From positions 1 through 8,904 of the forward strand of contig JABDBU010000029.1 in NCBI GenBank assembly GCA_013288455.1: 8,904 nucleotides of DNA, in the 5' to 3' direction. Position 1 is the first letter of the stretch; every line of letters starts with the position of its first letter. A program made the translations under genes and the position numbers. This document shows, one piece after another, positions 1-6,278 of the stretch. A model generated the notes under the pieces. It had not been told where the DNA came from. It made no database searches and saw nothing but the letters and a program-made list of their open reading frames with translations. The DNA comes from Gammaproteobacteria bacterium. GTDB lineage: Bacteria; Pseudomonadota; Gammaproteobacteria; Diplorickettsiales; Diplorickettsiaceae.

Positions 1-43
<43 letters not shown>

Positions 44-55
44 AAGACCCTGTTG

Positions 56-61
56 AGTATA
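56..61 (-). promoter_or_regulatory. possible -10 box for the tRNA-Leu
   Basis: On the minus strand TATACT (5/6 to consensus) lies 12 bases before the tRNA 5' end, in the gap after hemB. No good -35 is visible; the matching region is a T run. The tRNA could instead be cotranscribed with hemB, since no terminator hairpin is evident between them. Confidence 0.3.
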
Positions 62-101
62 CAGGCATCTTATCACGAAAAAAATCATCTCAGTGAATTT
101 G

Positions 102-1097
102 TCAGCCTTTTATCAGCCATCCAGCTACCTGCTTAGCAAAATAGGTCAACACGGCATCTGCCCCAGCCCGCTTGAACCCAAGCAGGCTTTCCAGAATACT
201 TTCACGCTCCTTCAGGTAACCGTTGACAATAGCAGACTTTAGCATGGCATATTCGCCGCTAACTTGATAAACGAAAGTAGGTACGGCAAATTGTTGCTTA
301 ATCCGGTACACGATATCTAAGTAAGGCATGCCAGGTTTGACCATGACCACATCAGCCCCTTCAGCCAGGTCCAGTGCTACCTCATGTAACGCTTCATTTC
401 CATTGCACGGATCCATTTGATAACTCCTTTTATCCAGCCATTTTAACGGATCGCCAGCACCTATAGCATCACGGAAAGGCCCATAAAAATGGGACGCATA
501 TTTTGCAGAATAAGCGATTATTTGTGTATTTGTATAACCTTTCGCTTCTAAGGCCTGACGTATTAGACCAATGCGACCATCCATCATGTCGGAAGGTGCG
601 ATAGCGTCTACACCTGCTTGAGCGTAGCAAAGGGCCTGCTTGACTAACAGTGCGTTGGTTTCATCATTCAAAATTATTCCTTGGTTCGTTACCAGCCCAT
701 CGTGTCCATGCGATGTATAAGGATCTAAAGCAATGTCCGCCATGAGACCCATTTCTGGAAAAAATTTTTTTATCGCCCGAATCGCTTCCGGAATGAGCCC
801 TTCAGAATTGTACGCTTCTCTAGCAGCTTGATTTTTTTTTTCAGTAGGAATAACAGGAAACAATGCAACGGCTGGTATTTTCAATTCCTGTAAAATCGCT
901 ATTTCTTCGAGCAAAAAATCTAAACTTAACTGCTCGACGCCCGGCATGCTTGTAATGGACTGTTTTTGTTGTTGACCGGGTAAAAGAAAAAGAGGATAAA
1001 GCAAATCATCGCAACTTAATCGAGTTTCACGGACTAAACGCCGACTAAAGCTACTTTGCCTTAAGCGACGCAAACGGGTAGACGGAAATCGACGCAT
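102..1097 (-). CDS. hemB: delta-aminolevulinic acid dehydratase (porphobilinogen synthase)
   Basis: HemB condenses two 5-aminolevulinate molecules into porphobilinogen, an early cytoplasmic step of haem synthesis. Numbering from the ATG at 1097 (331 residues), the two active-site lysines are K199 in YSAKYAS and K254 in VMVKPG. QVSGEYAM near 278-285 and AGADAVLTYFAKQ near the C-terminus are family hallmarks. The metal loop DIALDPYTSHGHDG (121-134) has Asp where Zn-dependent enzymes such as E. coli HemB have Cys, so this is the Pseudomonas-like Mg-dependent class (family knowledge). The frame stays open further upstream to ATG 1172 and TTG 1176-1178. I chose 1097 because homologues begin around xRRxPxTRLRRLR and the extra 25-27 residues look unconserved. 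Neither start has a strong ribosome binding site. The gene diverges from rplM and precedes the tRNA-Leu. Confidence 0.95.
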   Translation of the reverse strand: MRRFPSTRLRRLRQSSFSRRLVRETRLSCDDLLYPLFLLPGQQQKQSITSMPGVEQLSLDFLLEEIAILQELKIPAVALFPVIPTEKKNQAAREAYNSEGLIPEAIRAIKKFFPEMGLMADIALDPYTSHGHDGLVTNQGIILNDETNALLVKQALCYAQAGVDAIAPSDMMDGRIGLIRQALEAKGYTNTQIIAYSAKYASHFYGPFRDAIGAGDPLKWLDKRSYQMDPCNGNEALHEVALDLAEGADVVMVKPGMPYLDIVYRIKQQFAVPTFVYQVSGEYAMLKSAIVNGYLKERESILESLLGFKRAGADAVLTYFAKQVAGWLIKG

Positions 1098-1188
1098 GTC
1101 CAAGCGAGCAAAAAACCTCTTGGTAGTAGTTGCTAGATAGTGAAAATCGCATTCTAGCGGATTGAATTCCATCTGCAAAGCGGTGTAC

Positions 1189-1218
1189 TTGTATTACCAA
1201 GATTATTTTTGTTAGAAT
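1189..1218 (+). promoter_or_regulatory. probable rplM-rpsI promoter (extended -10)
   Basis: TAGAAT (1213-1218, 5/6 to consensus) is preceded by TG one base upstream (1210-1211), making an extended -10. A weak -35, TTGTAT (1189-1194), lies 18 bases upstream. Transcription would start near 1225, giving an rplM leader of about 70 bases that carries the hairpins described separately. This is inferred from consensus matching only. Confidence 0.5.
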
Positions 1219-1273
1219 CAGCTGCAAAATTGGGAGCTGACGTAGTCGTTGGTATCATTTACAGATTCAGATT

Positions 1274-1292
1274 GCACGGAAACGTGCCGGAG
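1274..1292 (+). promoter_or_regulatory. rplM leader hairpin with GAAA tetraloop, next to the ribosome binding site
   Basis: GCACG (1274-1278) and CGTGC (1283-1287) form a perfect 5-bp GC-rich stem closed by the GNRA-type loop GAAA (1279-1282). The ribosome binding site GGAG (1289-1292) follows one base later, 4 bases before the rplM ATG. A second possible stem, TCAGCT/AGCTGA (1218-1223 with 1235-1240), lies upstream. L13 is known to autoregulate rplM-rpsI in E. coli, so this is a candidate operator, but the link to L13 binding is inference. Confidence 0.45.
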
Positions 1293-1296
1293 TTGT

Positions 1297-1719
1297 ATGA
1301 AAACTTTGATGGCCACAGCAGATCAGGTAAAACATAAATGGTATCTCATTGATGCTTCAGGTAAAACGGTAGGTCGCTTGTCCGCTAGAGTAGCACGCAT
1401 TTTGCGTGGAAAACATAAACCCGAGTTCACACCACATGTCGATACGGGGGACTACGTGATTATCATCAATGCTAACCATGTAACCGTAACAGGAAAAAAA
1501 CGGACAGATAAGCGATACGAACAATACACAGGCCGTCGACTCAAGGTCATCTCTTTTCAGGCATTACAAAAACGCTCGCCAACTAGAATTCTTGAAAAAG
1601 CGATCAAAGGAATGTTACCGAAAGGCCCTTTGGGCTACGCGATACTTGCTAAACTCAAGGTATATGCTGACGCTTCGCATCCACATGACGCTCAAAGTCC
1701 TGAAGCTACCACCATCTAA
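1297..1719 (+). CDS. rplM: 50S ribosomal protein L13
   Basis: L13 is an early-assembling large-subunit protein. The 140-residue product (E. coli 142) aligns throughout: KWYLIDASGKTVGRL (14-28), LRGKHKPEFTPHVDTGDYV (36-54), VTVTGKKRTDKRY (62-74) and the signature KGMLPKGPLG (104-113) followed by KLKVYA. The frame is open upstream to a TTG at 1249, but MKT at 1297 matches the E. coli N-terminus, has GGAG just ahead, and leaves the leader hairpin untranslated. The stretch after the conserved YTG (77-79) is odd: the usual loop with two glycines is replaced by RRLKVI and is about two residues shorter than in E. coli. rpsI follows 33 bases later, the usual L13-S9 operon. Confidence 0.96.
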   Translation: MKTLMATADQVKHKWYLIDASGKTVGRLSARVARILRGKHKPEFTPHVDTGDYVIIINANHVTVTGKKRTDKRYEQYTGRRLKVISFQALQKRSPTRILEKAIKGMLPKGPLGYAILAKLKVYADASHPHDAQSPEATTI

Positions 1720-1752
1720 ACGCATTTAGACGCATTGGAGTTAATTACTGCT

Positions 1753-2205
1753 ATGGCAACACAAGAACAGTATTATTATGGTACCGGCCGTCGTAAAACA
1801 GCGACAGCTAGGGTTTTTTTAAAAAAAGCGGGTTCTGGGAAAATTCAGGTCAATGGTCGTTCTTTAGAAAATTACTTTGGACGGGAAACGGCGCGCATGG
1901 TGATTCATCAGCCATTGGCAGTGGTTGACCAACTCGGTAAATTCGATATTACTGTCACCGTTACAGGTGGTGGTAGCAGCGGCCAAGCAGGTGCTGTTTG
2001 TCATGGAATAAGTCGCGCACTCATCAGCTATGATGAAGGAACCGATCTTCCTGTTGCGCCCTCCCCTGATGTGACAGCGCATGATAATTCGTTTCGTCGT
2101 TTGTTGCGCCGTGCAGGCTTGGTGACACGTGATGCAAGAAAGGTTGAACGTAAGAAAGTAGCTCGACATAAAGCACGTAAGTCAGCTCAGTATTCAAAAC
2201 GCTAG
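1753..2205 (+). CDS. rpsI: 30S ribosomal protein S9, with a 17-residue insertion
   Basis: S9 is a small-subunit head protein whose C-terminal tail reaches the P-site tRNA. Hallmarks present are YYGTGRRKTATARVF (8-22), GRSLENYFGRETARMV (35-50), GGGSSGQAGAVCHGISRAL (72-90), RDARKVERKK (126-135) and the terminal SKR. Length is 150 against about 130 in E. coli. The excess is mainly one block, residues 96-112 (GTDLPVAPSPDVTAHDN), set between YDE and SFRRLLRRAG, which are adjacent in other S9 proteins. The frame is intact on both sides. The usual Pro before QFSKR is Ala here (AQYSKR). The start is ATG 1753; an in-frame TTG at 1735 overlaps the GGAG ribosome binding site and adds residues without homology. 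Cotranscribed with rplM. Confidence 0.96.
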   Translation: MATQEQYYYGTGRRKTATARVFLKKAGSGKIQVNGRSLENYFGRETARMVIHQPLAVVDQLGKFDITVTVTGGGSSGQAGAVCHGISRALISYDEGTDLPVAPSPDVTAHDNSFRRLLRRAGLVTRDARKVERKKVARHKARKSAQYSKR

Positions 2206-2277
2206 TGCTTGTTTAGTTGAATGAATGGTGCATTTTATAGCCAAAGACTTGTCTAAAAAAGTTTGCAAAGCAATGTA

Positions 2278-2847
2278 ATGGAAGAAGACCGTCGCCGTTT
2301 TCTATCTTGGTTGACCGCTTTGATGGCAGGAATTGGTGTAGCAGCCAGTGCAATACCATTCCTAAGTGCATGGAAACCTAAACTCTGTCATGTAAAACCG
2401 GAATTTCTCAGCGTCGATCTCAAATCACTTGCTCCTGGAGAATCAATGGTAGTTGCTTGGCAAAATAAACCAATATGGATCATTCGTAGAACCCAAGCTA
2501 TGCTAGATACCTTACCTCGCATGCATGCTCTATTGCGAGATCCCAATTCATTAGTTAAACAACAGCCTCACTATGTTCGCAATGAATATCGTTCCCTAAA
2601 TCCGGAATATTTTGTTGTTATTGGAATATGCACCCATTTAGGATGTTCCCCGCAATACAAGCCTCAACCCGGTGAGTTAAATGCCACATGGCCTGGTGGC
2701 TTTTATTGTCCATGCCATGGTTCCACGTTTGACCTGGCAGGACGCGTGATGAAAGGGGTACCGGCACCTATCAATTTAGAAATTCCTCCATACCGATTTC
2801 TTGATGCGCACACCATTTTACTGGGCGAAAATCCAATGCTTCTTTGA
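2278..2847 (+). CDS. petA: ubiquinol-cytochrome c reductase, Rieske iron-sulfur subunit
   Basis: The Rieske [2Fe-2S] protein of the bc1 complex takes an electron from ubiquinol at the Qo site and passes it to cytochrome c1. The 189-residue product begins MEEDRRRFLSW, a twin-arginine-like motif, followed by a hydrophobic N-terminal anchor at about 11-30. The cluster boxes are complete: CTHLGC (ligands C118 and H120, disulfide C123) and CPCHGS (ligands C144 and H147, disulfide C146), then a GVPAP proline loop at 160-164. The ATG at 2278 has no clear ribosome binding site. An out-of-frame ATG-TAA (2273-2278) overlaps it. An in-frame TTG at 2263 is an unlikely alternative. petB starts 15 bases after the stop, so petABC is an operon, possibly read in part from rplM-rpsI because no terminator is seen between them. 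Confidence 0.96.
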   Translation: MEEDRRRFLSWLTALMAGIGVAASAIPFLSAWKPKLCHVKPEFLSVDLKSLAPGESMVVAWQNKPIWIIRRTQAMLDTLPRMHALLRDPNSLVKQQPHYVRNEYRSLNPEYFVVIGICTHLGCSPQYKPQPGELNATWPGGFYCPCHGSTFDLAGRVMKGVPAPINLEIPPYRFLDAHTILLGENPMLL

Positions 2848-2862
2848 AATGCAATAAATACA

Positions 2863-4104
2863 ATGTCAAAAAAAACCCGACAAAACACCACTGCTAAAAC
2901 CCATTTTTTAGATTGGCTTTCAGCTCGTCTTCCTATCGATCGCTTTAAACGATATTTCACACACTATTATCTCCCCAGTAATCTCAATTTTTGGTACGTA
3001 TTTGGATCGCTCAGTCTTTTTTTCGTAGCGCTACAGATTTTAACGGGAATTTGGTTAACCATGTTTTATATCCCTACGTCCCAGGAAGCTTTCAATTCCA
3101 TTGAAACAATAATGCGGGAGGTGTCATATGGATGGCTTTTACGCTATTTACACACCACAGGTGCTTCCTTTTTTTTTATTGTCATCTATTGTCATATTTT
3201 TCGCAGTCTACTCTACGGTTCCTATAAAAAGCCTCGGGAACTTGTTTGGTTAATCGGAGTCGTCCTCTATATCATTTTTTTAGTGGAAGCATTTTTGGGC
3301 TATGTTTTACCGTGGGGCCAAATGTCCTACTGGGCCAGTCAAATTGCAACCTCTTTATTAGCCTCAATCCCTATCATTGGCCATGACCTCATGCTCTGGG
3401 TTCGAGGTAATTTAATGGCATCTGGTGAAACTTTACATCGGTTTTTTGCCCTGCATGTTATAGGAATTCCCCTGCTTTTATTATTTTTTATTTGGTTGCA
3501 TCTCGTTGCTTTACGCAAAGTGGGATCGAATAATCCTGAAGGACAGCAGCCAGCTTACTTAGCCTCTGATACCAATACAGCGCTTCCTTGTATGATTCCT
3601 TTTCACCCGTATTACACTGTCAAAGATTTATTTGCTCTCGTTATTTTTTTACTCATTTTTTTCGCTGTAGTATTTTTTCTACCCGAAATGGGCGGATATT
3701 TTCTTGATACTAACAATTTTATACCAGCCGATCCTTTACAAACCCCTGGCAATATGAAACCTCTATGGTATTTAGCTCCGTTTTACGCCATGTTATGTCT
3801 GTCACCAAACAACCTATTAGGTATTTTAGCAATGTTTTCCGCTATTGCTATTTTGTTTGCCCTGCCTTGGTTAGATAGAAGCGCTATGAATTCACTACGC
3901 TATCGCCGATGGTATTCTCGTCTAGCGTTAGGTATTTTTATCCTTAATTTTTTTCTATTAGGCTACTGCAGTATGACTGTATTAACTCCGACAAAAATCA
4001 TGTTCATGCGCATTTTAGCCATAAATTATTTCCTCTTTTTCTGTTTAATGCCATTATATACACGCTATGATACATGTTATGAAAAAAAACAATTAACTTC
4101 TTAA
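2863..4104 (+). CDS. petB: ubiquinol-cytochrome c reductase, cytochrome b subunit
   Basis: Cytochrome b is the membrane core of the bc1 complex and holds haems bL and bH and both quinone sites. The 413-residue protein has about eight hydrophobic segments. Probable haem ligands are H97 and H111 (13 residues between) and H198 and H213 (14 between, a spacing I recall from other gammaproteobacterial forms). GYVLPWGQMSYW (146-157) and KVGSNNPEG (219-227) are strongly conserved motifs. The Qo-site PEWY motif reads PLWY (300-303), so its glutamate is absent. The N- and C-terminal halves are fused in one chain, as in proteobacterial bc1 rather than split b6f. T-rich codons reflect the hydrophobic segments and an AT-rich genome. 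petC follows after 48 bases. Confidence 0.97.
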   Translation: MSKKTRQNTTAKTHFLDWLSARLPIDRFKRYFTHYYLPSNLNFWYVFGSLSLFFVALQILTGIWLTMFYIPTSQEAFNSIETIMREVSYGWLLRYLHTTGASFFFIVIYCHIFRSLLYGSYKKPRELVWLIGVVLYIIFLVEAFLGYVLPWGQMSYWASQIATSLLASIPIIGHDLMLWVRGNLMASGETLHRFFALHVIGIPLLLLFFIWLHLVALRKVGSNNPEGQQPAYLASDTNTALPCMIPFHPYYTVKDLFALVIFLLIFFAVVFFLPEMGGYFLDTNNFIPADPLQTPGNMKPLWYLAPFYAMLCLSPNNLLGILAMFSAIAILFALPWLDRSAMNSLRYRRWYSRLALGIFILNFFLLGYCSMTVLTPTKIMFMRILAINYFLFFCLMPLYTRYDTCYEKKQLTS

Positions 4105-4152
4105 ATACACAGCCATCCTACGCCCAACTAGGCAATTTGTAGAGGCACCATT

Positions 4153-4941
4153 ATGTGGAAAATAGTGCTGTGTTTAATTTTTTTTTCTTACCCTAGTTCT
4201 TTAAGTGGGGAAGAACACATTTCTGAAAGCAACCCTGCAAAACACACTTCCATTGATGTAACCAACCTCGCTTCACTACAACGTGGAGCAAAATATTTTA
4301 TCAATTTTTGCTCAGGCTGTCATTCTCTTCACTTTATGCGTTATAATACGCTAATGGTAGATTTGAAGATCACTAGTGAAACTAATTCAGCTATTGATAA
4401 TCAACGACTTAGCAATAAGCTCATTTTTACGCTGGCTGAGCCGAATGATACTATCAAGCCAAGTTTGCTAAGGAGGGATGCGCTAACGTGGTTTGGAAGG
4501 AATCCACCAGATCTTTCTTTAGTTACACGCGCAAGGAGCACTGATTGGGTGTATAATTATCTGCTTAATTTTTATCAGGATGAAAAAAGGCCCTTTGGCG
4601 TCAATAACCATGTAGTTAACAACACATCAATGCCGGATCCCTTTGCTGTATTAAGACAAAAGATACATCCCAATTATCAAACAAAAAACAAAATCAGCTA
4701 CGAACAGCCAGTAAAGACAGAGGAACTTTTAGATTATTCGTTGAATGCTTCGCAGGATCAGGAGGTTATTAAGTTAGAAAACATCGCCGCTGATGTGGTT
4801 AATTTTTTAGCTTATGTCGCTGAACCTTCAAAAATGCTTCGACGAGCACTAGGGATTAAAGTATGTGCTTTTTTAATGATTTTTTTGTGTTTGGTTTATT
4901 TTTTAAAAAGGCAAATTTGGAAGAACAGACCACCTACTTGA
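4153..4941 (+). CDS. petC: ubiquinol-cytochrome c reductase, cytochrome c1
   Basis: Cytochrome c1 carries electrons from the Rieske protein to soluble cytochrome c. The 262-residue product has an N-terminal signal sequence (hydrophobic 4-15, likely cleaved near 18-20). It carries one covalent haem site, CSGCH (C53, C56, H57), followed by SLHFMRYN. GRNPPDLSL (115-123) matches the family's conserved PPDLS block, and M160 in NTSMPDPF is the likely axial methionine. A C-terminal transmembrane anchor lies at about 233-251, followed by a short basic tail. Start ATG 4153 is preceded by AGAGG (4141-4145). This completes the petABC operon; a perfect hairpin begins inside the last codons. Confidence 0.95.
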   Translation: MWKIVLCLIFFSYPSSLSGEEHISESNPAKHTSIDVTNLASLQRGAKYFINFCSGCHSLHFMRYNTLMVDLKITSETNSAIDNQRLSNKLIFTLAEPNDTIKPSLLRRDALTWFGRNPPDLSLVTRARSTDWVYNYLLNFYQDEKRPFGVNNHVVNNTSMPDPFAVLRQKIHPNYQTKNKISYEQPVKTEELLDYSLNASQDQEVIKLENIAADVVNFLAYVAEPSKMLRRALGIKVCAFLMIFLCLVYFLKRQIWKNRPPT

Positions 4942-4959
4942 GTTCATCGCTGAACTCAA
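4938..4959. terminator. 9-bp hairpin at the petC stop codon
   Basis: TTGAGTTCA (4938-4946) and TGAACTCAA (4951-4959) pair perfectly around the loop TCGC, overlapping the petC stop (4939-4941). No T run follows on either strand, so it does not look like a standard intrinsic terminator. It may protect the 3' end of the pet mRNA or act with other termination signals. Confidence 0.4.
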
Positions 4960-5019
4960 ATAAGAAGACAAACATGTTGCTGCTGTTCACTCGCTCGATA
5001 CGGAAGGAATTTTTCAATG

Positions 5020-5049
5020 TTGACGTTGATTATTAACGCATTCAATAAT
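5020..5049 (+). promoter_or_regulatory. possible sspA operon promoter
   Basis: TTGACG (5020-5025, 5/6 to the -35 consensus) is separated by 18 bases from AATAAT (5044-5049, 5/6 to the -10 consensus). It lies in the petC-sspA gap and would give an sspA leader of about 160 bases. Consensus match only. Confidence 0.4.
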
Positions 5050-5078
5050 GAAATTCATGGCGATTTTTTAAAAAAAGA

Positions 5079-5168
5079 GCACTTCTAGAAATTAGAAATT
5101 TTCTTCAAAACAAGAAGGCATGATAGCAGCGAGCAAAGGAAATTTATAGAAGTGCACTGAAGTTCAGT
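5079..5168 (+). promoter_or_regulatory. folded leader region upstream of sspA
   Basis: GCACTTCTA (5079-5087) is perfectly complementary to TAGAAGTGC (5147-5155). Inside lies a small stem TTCTT/AAGAA (5101-5105 with 5112-5116), and AGAAATT occurs twice in tandem (5087-5100). Immediately after it is a 13-base inverted repeat, ACTGAA-G-TTCAGT (5156-5168). The complementarity is plain in the sequence; any regulatory role is inference. Confidence 0.35.
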
Positions 5169-5197
5169 TAAGTTTGAAATGAGATCCAATCATTAAT

Positions 5198-5214
5198 AGG
5201 GAGAACCCTTTTTT
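5198..5214 (+). promoter_or_regulatory. small hairpin and T run covering the sspA ribosome binding site
   Basis: AGGG (5198-5201) and CCCT (5206-5209) can pair around AGAA, followed by a T run that ends at the sspA ATG. AGGGAG is also the only good ribosome binding site, so pairing would hide it. The stem has only four base pairs, so the effect may be slight. Confidence 0.3.
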
Positions 5215-5871
5215 ATGGCACAATCTGCCGGCAAACGTTCAACAATGAGTTTATACGTCAGTAGTCATGATCCTTACAGCCACCGGGTACGCATTGTATT
5301 AGAAGAAAAGGGAATAAAAGCAGAAATTTTTGATATTTCCTCTGCCGAAGTATTGGAAAAATTGTTACAGTATAGTCCTTACGGTGGCGTTCCCACGATC
5401 GTTGATCGCGATTTGGTTCTCTACGAAACCAACATCATTACTGAGTATTTAGACGAACGTTTTCCTCATCCTCCTTTGTTGCCTGTTTATCCGGTGGCCA
5501 GAGCGAAGAGTCGCCAGATGATCTACAGGATCGAACGAGATTGGTATCCCCTTCTGCAACAGATTGAAAACAGCCTAAAAAATGATACAGTAGCCGTTGA
5601 TCTTGAGAGAGGGCAGTCTGCTCAGAAAAAATTAGAAGAAAGTCTCAGTGGTCTTTCGCCAGTATTTGCAGGTAAGCCCTACTTTATGAGTGAAGAATTT
5701 ACTTTAGTAGACTGCTGTATAGCGCCGTTATTGTGGCGATTACAATGTTCTGGGATTAAGTTAAACGCGCTACCCAGCAATATTGAAAGCTATGAAAGCC
5801 GTCTATTTAAGCGTCCTTCGTTCAAAGCTACCTTAAGCAATGATGTTGAACTCGGTGGGGTACAGGCATAA
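5215..5871 (+). CDS. sspA: stringent starvation protein A
   Basis: SspA is a glutathione-S-transferase-fold protein that binds RNA polymerase and supports stress and stationary-phase transcription; it is not known to act as a classical transferase. The 218-residue product aligns end to end with E. coli SspA. The thioredoxin-like N domain covers about 12-85, with SPYGGVPTIVD (54-64) and YETNIITEYLDERFPHPPL (70-88). The surface-pocket triplet P84-H85-P86 sits at the same positions as in E. coli. The helical C domain contains RIERDWYPLL (104-113), KPYFMSEEFTLVDCCIAPLLWRL and ends near 210. Start ATG 5215 matches the E. coli N-terminus and has AGGGAG upstream. First gene of a run with sspB, rimB and rimK. 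Confidence 0.96.
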   Translation: MAQSAGKRSTMSLYVSSHDPYSHRVRIVLEEKGIKAEIFDISSAEVLEKLLQYSPYGGVPTIVDRDLVLYETNIITEYLDERFPHPPLLPVYPVARAKSRQMIYRIERDWYPLLQQIENSLKNDTVAVDLERGQSAQKKLEESLSGLSPVFAGKPYFMSEEFTLVDCCIAPLLWRLQCSGIKLNALPSNIESYESRLFKRPSFKATLSNDVELGGVQA

Positions 5872-5872
5872 C

Positions 5873-6277
5873 ATGATGATCTCAAAGCGTCCCTATTTAT
5901 TGCGCGCTTTTTATGAATGGATTGTTGACAATCGTCTAACCCCTTATATCCTACTAGACGCTGAAATCCCTCATGTAGAAGCACCAATGCAGTATATTAA
6001 GGACGGAAAAATTACGCTTAATATTTCGATGGAGGCAGTTTTGAATTTGAAAATAACTAATAGAGCAATTCAGTTCGATGCCTGCTTCAATGGTCGAGCG
6101 GAGATAGTGTACGCACCAATTGCAGCGGTACTCGCTATTTATGCGCGCGAAAATGGGGAAGGTATGGTATTCACTGAAGAAACCAGTAATCCAGGAGATA
6201 CGGGTAACCCTCCTCCTTCTTCACCGCCGCCGCGTGTAAGACCAGGAACTCCACCAAAGTTATCGATCGTTAAGTAG
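5873..6277 (+). CDS. sspB: ClpXP protease specificity-enhancing factor
   Basis: SspB tethers ssrA-tagged peptides from stalled ribosomes to ClpXP for degradation. The 134-residue product has the compact substrate-binding domain at about 4-108, with KRPYLLRAFYEWIVDN (5-20), LTPYILLDA (22-30), LNIS (49-52) and the conserved APIAAVLAIYARENGEGM (81-98). A short linker rich in Gly and Pro follows (106-128), then the C-terminal ClpX-docking tail PKLSIVK, comparable to ALRVVK in E. coli. It is shorter than the 165-residue E. coli protein because the acidic linker is missing. The start is one base after the sspA stop; ATG 5873 and ATG 5876 are adjacent. The in-frame start at 5840 lies inside sspA and is unlikely. 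Translation is probably coupled to sspA. Confidence 0.94.
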   Translation: MMISKRPYLLRAFYEWIVDNRLTPYILLDAEIPHVEAPMQYIKDGKITLNISMEAVLNLKITNRAIQFDACFNGRAEIVYAPIAAVLAIYARENGEGMVFTEETSNPGDTGNPPPSSPPPRVRPGTPPKLSIVK

Positions 6278-6278
6278 T

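Noticed and set aside
1098..1178. N-terminal extension of HemB to ATG 1172 or the TTG at 1176-1178
   Set aside because: The extra residues have no similarity to the HemB N-terminus and no ribosome binding site is seen before them. It cannot be fully excluded.
1864..2169. 101-codon minus-strand open frame opposite rpsI
   Set aside because: It lies entirely inside rpsI, which has full S9 homology. The predicted protein shows no recognisable motif.
2206..2277. Dedicated petABC promoter or rpsI terminator in this gap
   Set aside because: TTGAAT and TTATAG elements are present, but their spacing is wrong for sigma70, and no hairpin with a T run was found.
2703..2960. 85-codon minus-strand open frame across the petA-petB junction
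   Set aside because: It overlaps conserved Rieske and cytochrome b sequence on the other strand and has no family resemblance.
4973..5035. 20-codon plus-strand frame starting MLLLFTRSIRKEF in the petC-sspA gap
   Set aside because: It is very short, has no convincing ribosome binding site and no recognisable similarity, and it overlaps the proposed sspA promoter.
5790..5987. 65-codon minus-strand open frame across the sspA-sspB junction
   Set aside because: It is antisense to two well-supported genes and shows no motif.
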